A stretch of DNA of 19,439 nucleotides from Erysipelotrichaceae bacterium. Lineage in GTDB: Bacteria; Bacillota_I; Bacilli_A; Erysipelotrichales; Erysipelotrichaceae. This document shows, piece after piece, positions 14,956 through 19,439 of this stretch (the first letter of the stretch is position 1; each line of letters opens with the position of its first letter). The position numbers were made by a program, and so were the translations under genes. The DNA is taken from contig JAFWKS010000281.1 in the NCBI GenBank assembly GCA_017511325.1, positions 1-19,439 on the forward strand. The letters are read 5' to 3'. The notes beneath the pieces are model-generated. The model did no database searches. It worked only from the letters and a program-made list of their open reading frames with translations, and was not told the origin of the DNA.

Positions 14956-14964
14956 GGAGGAAAC

Positions 14965-15765
14965 ATGAAAACAGAAATCAAATCAAAAAGAGGAAGCATG
15001 ATACCATGCGATGTCTATGAAGGAAACGGCAAAGGTCTGATCGTATTCGTTCATGGCTTCAAGGCTGAAAGGACCGAGGGAGGCAGATTCACCGAAGTTG
15101 CCTTGAGGCTTGCACAAAAGGGCTTCAATTCCATCATGATGGATCAGTCAGGCTGCGGCGAATCGAAAGAGCCGTATGATCTCTATTGCATCGACAACAG
15201 CATGGATGACATCACATCGTGTATCAATTACATGTTTGACAGATACGACATTGATGAAAACAGGATGGCCATGATCGGCTACAGCATGGGTGGCAGGATC
15301 ACTTCGATCTATGTAAATGAAGTTGACAAACGCTTCAAAACGATCGGCCTATGGGCTGCGGCTATTTCTGATATGAACGATCTTAGCACGTTTGTTTATG
15401 ACAGAAACGGCAATAGTTTAAAGGACGAAGCAGATAAAAATGGATTCGCTTTATATTTCAATGAATTTGACAACACCTATATCCATCTGTCAAAGCAGTT
15501 CTATGACAACATGTTCAATTATGACAGTGTAGGTGACATGAAGAAATTTGATGGCAACGTCATAATCGTTCATGGGGATGCGGATATTACCGTTGAGCCG
15601 AAGATCGCACAGAACTGTTTCAATAATCTGACAACCGAGAAAAAGAAGAAACTGGAAATAATACCTGGAGCAAACCATGGCTTTGGTCTGTGGGATGATC
15701 ATCCTGAACAGTCCAAGCGTCTTGTGGATGTAACAAGTGAATTTGTTGAAGAATGTCTGAAATAA
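14965..15765 (+). CDS. Alpha/beta hydrolase (serine hydrolase)
   Basis: A 266-residue cytosolic alpha/beta hydrolase, likely an esterase or acyl hydrolase of unknown substrate. The full catalytic set is visible: oxyanion-hole region VHGF (His30 to Phe32), nucleophile elbow GYSMGG (Ser107), probable catalytic Asp207 in HGDADITV, and His238 in GANHGF. MDQSGCGES is the usual strand-4 turn. Between the elbow and the Asp lies a cap of about 80 residues. The start ATG is 5 bases after GGAGG, directly behind a terminator hairpin. It may be the last gene of the nup operon through read-through, but no functional link to nucleosides can be read from the sequence. Confidence 0.9.
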   Translation: MKTEIKSKRGSMIPCDVYEGNGKGLIVFVHGFKAERTEGGRFTEVALRLAQKGFNSIMMDQSGCGESKEPYDLYCIDNSMDDITSCINYMFDRYDIDENRMAMIGYSMGGRITSIYVNEVDKRFKTIGLWAAAISDMNDLSTFVYDRNGNSLKDEADKNGFALYFNEFDNTYIHLSKQFYDNMFNYDSVGDMKKFDGNVIIVHGDADITVEPKIAQNCFNNLTTEKKKKLEIIPGANHGFGLWDDHPEQSKRLVDVTSEFVEECLK

Positions 15766-15794
15766 AAATGAGTCGAAGCAATTCGACTCATTTT
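15765..15794. terminator. Bidirectional terminator between convergent operons
   Basis: AAAATGAGTCGAA, loop GCAA, TTCGACTCATTTT: a perfect 13-bp stem with A-run and T-run on either side. It overlaps the stop codons of both convergent genes, so it serves the plus-strand hydrolase and the minus-strand trpZ. Confidence 0.9.
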
Positions 15795-16578
15795 AAACAA
15801 GAAGGATTTCATCGTCATCAAGTTCTTTGCCTACGGCAGATCTGAACTTTTCGACAAGATCATTTACAGTAAGTTTCTTTCTTTCTTCGCCCTGAGTTTC
15901 ATACACGATCTTTCCATTGTTCAGCATGATCGTTCTGTTGCCTATCTGCAAGGCCTGATTCATATTGTGCGTGATCATGAGACAGGTGATCCTGTTTTCG
16001 CTGACGATCTTCTGCGTCAGGGCGATAACTTTATCAGCACTTTCCGGATCAAGCGCAGCGGTGTGCTCATCAAGAAGAAGGATCTTTGGCGGGTTGATCG
16101 TAGCCATGATCAGAGTCAGAGCCTGTCTTTGACCGCCCGAGAGAAGTCTGACAGGCGTATTCATGCGATCTTCAAGACCCATATCCAGTTCCTTCAATCT
16201 TTCTTTTAAATAAGCTTTGTCGTTTTTATCCGGGATCGAGAGCCAAGAACCCTGTTTTGCCGCCAGCATCAGGTTCTCATACACCGTCAGATCAGGAGCA
16301 GTTCCAAGCATTGGATCCTGGAAGAGACGGCCGATGTAGTGAGCTCTTTTGTATTCAGCGTCCATCGTGATGTTTCTGCCATCGAGGATGATCTTTCCGC
16401 TGTCGGAAAGTATCGAGCCGGCGATCAGCGAGAACAGTGTCGACTTGCCTGAACCGTTTGCACCGATGATGCAGATGAAGTCTTCATCATTGACTTTAAG
16501 ATCAAGCCCGTTGATCACGGTTTTGGCATAGGCTGTATGCGGATCGAAGGTTTTAGTGATGTTGATCAGTTCAAGCAT
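15793..16578 (-). CDS. trpZ: ABC transporter ATP-binding protein, tryptophan uptake (TrpZ-type)
   Basis: The cytosolic ATPase of a Trp-type ABC importer, 261 residues. Walker A GANGSGKST (39-47), Q-loop LFQDPMLG, signature LLSGGQRQALTL, Walker B LLLDEHTAALDP and switch His in MITHNMNQAL are all present. The DEHTAALDP variant, with His in place of the usual Pro, is in my recollection common in this family. The ATG overlaps the end of the permease gene by 8 bases, with AGGAAAG upstream. It is the last gene of a three-gene minus-strand operon ending at a strong hairpin. The Trp assignment rests on the T-box leader of the operon rather than on this protein itself. Confidence 0.88.
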   Translation of the reverse strand: MLELINITKTFDPHTAYAKTVINGLDLKVNDEDFICIIGANGSGKSTLFSLIAGSILSDSGKIILDGRNITMDAEYKRAHYIGRLFQDPMLGTAPDLTVYENLMLAAKQGSWLSIPDKNDKAYLKERLKELDMGLEDRMNTPVRLLSGGQRQALTLIMATINPPKILLLDEHTAALDPESADKVIALTQKIVSENRITCLMITHNMNQALQIGNRTIMLNNGKIVYETQGEERKKLTVNDLVEKFRSAVGKELDDDEILLV

Positions 16579-17482
16579 TTTCTTTCCTGGCCTCCATTCT
16601 TCTTCTGAATTCAGGATAACGGTTCTTGAGATAAGGAATGCCGATGGCCAGAATAACTATAACTGACGAGATCATCTTAAGCATATAGGCCGGCATATTC
16701 AGTCTTAAGGCGATCGTGTAGATCAGTCTGAAGATGATCGTACCGATAACGGCACATATACTTCTGACAGGAATCGAATCGGATCTGCTCAGGATCCTTC
16801 CTATAAGCAGTGAGGCAAGAGATATCGTAAGGAAGCCCTGGCCGATATCGATATTTACCGATTTCTGGGATTGCGCAAGCAGACAGCCTGAAAGCGCACA
16901 GATGCCTCCTGAAAGACACAATCCGACGATCGTCATCACATTCGGATTGATAGAAGATGATTTGACCATGGCAGGATTGTTGCCGGTAGCTCTTAAAGCG
17001 ATGCCAAGTCTTGTTTTCAAAAACAGATTCAGTAAAAGCAGGACTATGACGACAGCAATTACAGCGATGATCAGGGTCTGCCTGTTTTTTAGGAAAGTAT
17101 CATTCAAAACGCCTTTTAATATTGTAAAGATCGTTTCAGTTTTGTTCATGTTGAGCAGAGAACTGTTGCCCATGATAGCGATATTTATCGAAAACATGGC
17201 GGTATTGACAATGATCCCGGATAGAAGGGAATCGATGCCGATGTATGTCTGCAGCAAAGAAGTAACAAGTCCTGAGAGTATGCCTGCAAAGAAAGACGCC
17301 AGTATTGAAAGATACGGATGTCCGCTGATCGCAACGACTGCACCGACGCAGGCGCCTAAAGTGAAACATCCATCAGTTGACAGATCGCAGACATTCAGCA
17401 TTGAGTAGCTCAAGAAAAGCGCCAGTACAACTAACGAGCTTATCAGACCAAGTTCAAATGCTGTTTGCAAGAGTAAAGACAT
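16571..17482 (-). CDS. trpY: ABC transporter permease, tryptophan uptake (TrpY-type)
   Basis: A membrane permease of the BPD_transp_2 class, 303 residues with about eight hydrophobic spans. It has the family stretches YSMLNVCDLSTDGCFTLGA near the N-terminus, LQTYIGIDSLLSGIIVNTAM, and the coupling region KTRLGIALRATGNNPAMVKSSSI. Only one permease gene is present, so the channel is expected to be a homodimer. The ribosome site AGAGG overlaps the stop codon of the binding-protein gene, 8 bases before this start. It ends with a short basic tail that overlaps trpZ. Confidence 0.9.
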   Translation of the reverse strand: MSLLLQTAFELGLISSLVVLALFLSYSMLNVCDLSTDGCFTLGACVGAVVAISGHPYLSILASFFAGILSGLVTSLLQTYIGIDSLLSGIIVNTAMFSINIAIMGNSSLLNMNKTETIFTILKGVLNDTFLKNRQTLIIAVIAVVIVLLLLNLFLKTRLGIALRATGNNPAMVKSSSINPNVMTIVGLCLSGGICALSGCLLAQSQKSVNIDIGQGFLTISLASLLIGRILSRSDSIPVRSICAVIGTIIFRLIYTIALRLNMPAYMLKMISSVIVILAIGIPYLKNRYPEFRRRMEARKENA

Positions 17483-17490
17483 ATATACCT

Positions 17491-18531
17491 CTAGTTGAAT
17501 GATTCAGCTGTATCGATAGTCTGGATCTTTGTGCAGTAAGGTTCAAACTTAGACTGCAGATCAGCTAGATCAAGACCCAGAGCTTTAATGGCTTCGTTGT
17601 TGATGGTAGCGATACCGTTATCGAAAGTCCTGACAGATAAAGAAGCAGGGTCTTTTCCTTGCACAAGCACTTCATATATCATGTCAGCTGTTTCTCTTCC
17701 CAGATTGGCATAATCTACACCATAGCCAAGGAAAGCACCATTTAAAGCAAAGGAGTCAGCACCGGCAAAGTGCGGGATCTTGGCTGCAAGCAGATCTTCA
17801 TAGATCGAAAGCTCAGCCGTCATGACGGTATTGTCGCTTGGTGTAAATACGGCTTCAACTTTTTCAGAGATCAAAGATGAAACGGCGAGTTTGATCTCAT
17901 CGACATTGGTACCGGTCTTTTCGATCACTTCAATGCCCTTTTCCTGTAACAGAAGTTTTGCGGAAGCGATAGCGGCTGTAGAAGCATCCTGTGACACATC
18001 ATAAAGCAGGCCGACTTTCTTGATGTCAGGATTTAAAGCCAGGATCAGATCCATCATGGCTGCAGTATCAAGATAATCAGATGTTCCGCTGATATTGGAA
18101 CCAGGCTCAGCCAGTGATTCGACCAGTCCTGCACCTAACGGATCAGAAACAGCAGCAAAGATGACCGGGATCTGATTATCTTCCGTTGCTGCCTGCATAT
18201 TCATGGCGACCGGTGTAGCGATGCCGACCATCAGATCGACTTTATCAACGATGAAATTGGTGATGATCTGTGCCATGACATTGGCATCCGCATTCGGATT
18301 GTCATAGCTGATCACGAAGTTCACGTTGTTTTCTTTGCCAAGCTCTTGCAGTCTGACAACGATGTTTTCGTAGATCTGATTAAGTGAAGCATCATCGACG
18401 AAATTGCAGATTCCGATCTCATAGACGGTCTTGTCATCATCGATGTTTTCCGGCTTTTCTTCCGGAGCAGCACATGCGCACAAACAGAAAGCCAATAAGC
18501 ATACGAGTAAAGCAGACAATAATTTCTTCAT
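17491..18531 (-). CDS. trpX: ABC transporter substrate-binding lipoprotein, tryptophan uptake (TrpX-type)
   Basis: An extracytoplasmic binding lipoprotein of the PF04392 (ABC_sub_bind) family, 346 residues. The signal peptide MKKLLSALLVCLLAFC is followed by a lipobox LCAC with the lipid Cys at residue 20. Family-typical stretches include YEIGICNFVDDASLNQI, ATPVAMNMQAATEDNQIPVIFAAVSDP (with the conserved VSDPLGAGLV), ISGTSDYLD and VFTPSDNTVMTA. ATG 18531 is chosen although the frame stays open to 18657: GGAGG sits just upstream of it, the signal peptide starts there, and the upstream part is the T-box leader and its terminator. Expression should depend on uncharged tRNA-Trp. Confidence 0.93.
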   Translation of the reverse strand: MKKLLSALLVCLLAFCLCACAAPEEKPENIDDDKTVYEIGICNFVDDASLNQIYENIVVRLQELGKENNVNFVISYDNPNADANVMAQIITNFIVDKVDLMVGIATPVAMNMQAATEDNQIPVIFAAVSDPLGAGLVESLAEPGSNISGTSDYLDTAAMMDLILALNPDIKKVGLLYDVSQDASTAAIASAKLLLQEKGIEVIEKTGTNVDEIKLAVSSLISEKVEAVFTPSDNTVMTAELSIYEDLLAAKIPHFAGADSFALNGAFLGYGVDYANLGRETADMIYEVLVQGKDPASLSVRTFDNGIATINNEAIKALGLDLADLQSKFEPYCTKIQTIDTAESFN

Positions 18532-18550
18532 TTTGATTCCTCCCTGAATA

Positions 18551-18585
18551 TAAAAATCCTGTCCCTTTTTTGCTGGGACAGGATT
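18551..18585 (-). terminator. T-box-controlled terminator
   Basis: On the minus strand AATCCTGTCCC, loop AGCAAAAAA, GGGACAGGATT, then T: an 11-bp stem followed by a T-run (18556-18552). It lies 14 bases after the T-box core and ends about 20 bases before the trpX start, so it is the off state of the leader. Confidence 0.92.
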
Positions 18586-18807
18586 GTATTTTTCCTGCGG
18601 TGCCACCCGGCTTGGTATCTGTGATACCCACTCATGCATACTGACATATGCTGACAAACTTACGTATTGCCGTTACGTCTCACATACTCCCTTGCGGTTT
18701 CCGCTTGCCCTCTAAAGTCCATTCGATCTCACTTTTCTGTTACTTTCCACCCTTCGTAACTCTCTATGTGAACCTTTATGAAATCTACTTACCCTTTATC
18801 ATCGGTT
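18551..18807 (-). ncRNA. T-box leader, predicted tRNA-Trp sensor
   Basis: On the minus strand the T-box core GGGTGGCACCGCAGG lies at 18608-18594, directly before a terminator. A Stem I distal hairpin GTTAC/GTAAC lies at 18739-18760, a GCGG-AAA-CCGC hairpin at about 18694-18704, and a Stem III-like GGTATC-ACA-GATACC at 18614-18628. The likely specifier is UGG (18721-18719) in GAATGGACTTT, the Trp codon. The bulge reads UGGC, whose C would pair with a G discriminator base, as in bacterial tRNA-Trp. Uncharged tRNA-Trp should stabilise the antiterminator and allow transcription of trpXYZ. The T-box call is very secure; the exact specifier assignment is good but made by eye. Confidence 0.93.
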
Positions 18808-18813
18808 TAACTA

Positions 18814-18843
18814 ATTCTATGTTTATTGAACTTTATTTGTCAA
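18814..18843 (-). promoter_or_regulatory. Promoter of the trpXYZ operon
   Basis: The minus strand has a perfect -35 TTGACA (18843-18838) and -10 TAGAAT (18819-18814) with an 18-base spacer. The predicted start near 18807 is in the right place for the T-box Stem I. This is the only promoter in the window with a consensus -35. Confidence 0.85.
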
Positions 18844-18859
18844 TATTTATTATTTCTAG

Positions 18860-18888
18860 AAAAAGAAAAGGGGGCCAATACTTCCCCC
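18860..18888 (-). terminator. Terminator downstream of the minus-strand hydrolase
   Basis: The minus strand reads GGGGG, loop AAGTATTGG, CCCCC, then TTTTCTTTTT. The stem is short but GC-only. It separates the 18992-19439 gene from the trpXYZ promoter, which starts 17 bases further on. Confidence 0.75.
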
Positions 18889-18953
18889 ATCTACATAGTA
18901 CATATAATCTTCGATTTTTGCAATAGAGTTTTGTTAGGATAAGCTTACTTTCA

Positions 18954-18969
18954 AAAGCACCTATGCTTT
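18954..18969 (-). terminator. Weak hairpin in the 3' region of the hydrolase gene
   Basis: On the minus strand AAAGCA, loop TAGG, TGCTTT with a fourth T following. It is a 6-bp stem only, possibly an accessory terminator. The rest of 18890-18991 shows nothing else recognisable. Confidence 0.3.
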
Positions 18970-18991
18970 CATTGTGTTATATCAAATAGCC

Positions 18992-19439
18992 TTATAGATA
19001 CTTTTTAAAGAAATCACATTCTTCATCATTGCAGAGCTTGGCATCCTTGCTTCTGATGTTGCAGTGAAAGACATGAGGAAGTCTGTTGTTTATATCTCCG
19101 TAAAGACGGTAAATATGCGGCACGTCTTTTTCACTCAGTTTCTTTACCAGCTCCATAGCCTGGTCCTTAAGAAAATCACCGGTAGCTGTCATTACAAAGA
19201 CTGGCGGGAAGTTTTCCGTAACATGATCTATACAGCATAGAAGTTCAAGTTCTTTCTTTGATCCCTGTTCAGGAAGATAGTCTGCCATCAGCAAGCCTGT
19301 CAAAGATTTCTTTCCGCTGATCCTGATGTTGTATGATCCGCAATTAAGACCGATCGCCTCAAAACAGAGATCCTTAGGAGTTTTAAAGTTGTAATTTTTC
19401 GCATATTCCTTGTTGGTCAAGATGGCGGTATAAAGACAA
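18992..19439 (-). CDS. Alpha/beta hydrolase (HSL/carboxylesterase-like), N-terminus cut by window edge
   Basis: The C-terminal about 149 residues of a probable alpha/beta hydrolase_3 type esterase. The frame is open to the window edge (VFTAILTNKEYAKNYNF at the start), so the nucleophile Ser elbow must lie just outside. The catalytic Asp is probably in VFVMTATGDFLKDQA and the His in NRLPHVFHCNI, a spacing and wording typical of the hormone-sensitive-lipase-like family. A TTG codon at 19420 is not a true start, because the preceding sequence is in frame and protein-like. A GC-rich terminator follows about 100 bases downstream. Substrate unknown. Confidence 0.8.
   Translation of the reverse strand, partial: CLYTAILTNKEYAKNYNFKTPKDLCFEAIGLNCGSYNIRISGKKSLTGLLMADYLPEQGSKKELELLCCIDHVTENFPPVFVMTATGDFLKDQAMELVKKLSEKDVPHIYRLYGDINNRLPHVFHCNIRSKDAKLCNDEECDFFKKYL

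Noticed and set aside
16734..17408. Plus-strand open frame of 224 codons opposite trpY
   Set aside because: Antisense shadow of a well-supported permease; the translation lacks any family signal.
18532..18657. N-terminal extension of TrpX by 42 residues from an ATG at 18657
   Set aside because: This stretch is the T-box core and its terminator; the lipoprotein signal peptide and GGAGG site place the start at 18531.
18648..18926. Plus-strand open frame of 92 codons over the T-box
   Set aside because: It is antisense to a structured leader and promoter, with no motif or ribosome site.
1..19439. Very frequent GATC tetranucleotides as a possible methylation or restriction signal
   Set aside because: They follow from the strong use of ATC for Ile after codons ending in G and of GAT codons before C; no spacing pattern was seen.
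1..19439. Defence island, prophage, transposon or CRISPR content
   Set aside because: No gene, repeat array or terminal repeat of these kinds is visible; the genes are metabolic, transport and tRNA-modification functions.

Overview
The window looks like chromosomal DNA of a low-to-mid G+C Firmicute (Bacillota). The evidence is strong Shine-Dalgarno sites of the GGAGG type, very tight gene packing, a T-box leader, a CcpA-type cre site and lipoprotein signal peptides. The gene content would suit a host-associated fermenter of the Erysipelotrichia/Clostridia kind, but this taxonomic placement is an inference. I see no insertion sequence, integrase, phage gene, CRISPR array, rRNA or tRNA.

Layout. 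(1) 1-1800, minus strand: a partial short-chain dehydrogenase, an esterase broken by a one-base frameshift, and mscL with an unusual Lys/Ala/Pro-rich tail. (2) 1867-9022, plus strand: a YitT-family membrane protein, then a tightly overlapping run of GNAT acetyltransferase, miaA, M3 oligopeptidase, M20 amidohydrolase and a long ADP-ribosylglycohydrolase-family protein. (3) 9023-15765, plus strand: a nucleoside uptake and breakdown operon. It has a cre site, a promoter and a leader with a perfect 12-bp hairpin, then a BMP lipoprotein, a double-domain ABC ATPase, two permeases (NupNOPQ type), a nucleoside hydrolase and an alpha/beta hydrolase. (4) 15793-18843, minus strand: a TrpXYZ-type ABC importer behind a T-box leader. 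The leader's specifier (UGG) and its tRNA-end-binding bulge (UGGC) both point to tRNA-Trp. (5) 18992-19439, minus strand: the C-terminal part of another alpha/beta hydrolase.

How the genes fit together. The nup operon is expected to bind nucleosides outside the cell, import them by ABC transport and cleave them to base plus ribose, with catabolite control through the cre site. The ADP-ribosylglycohydrolase-like gene directly upstream may feed the same ribose and nucleoside pool, but its substrate is unknown. The Trp operon should be switched on when uncharged tRNA-Trp accumulates.

Most of the window is recognisable biology. The points most worth a second look are the ARH-like protein and its uncharacterised C-terminal half beside nucleoside salvage, the nucleoside hydrolase with Phe where a catalytic-site His is expected, the unexplained leader hairpin of the nup operon, the probably leaderless GNAT-miaA transcript, and the histone-H1-like tail on MscL.
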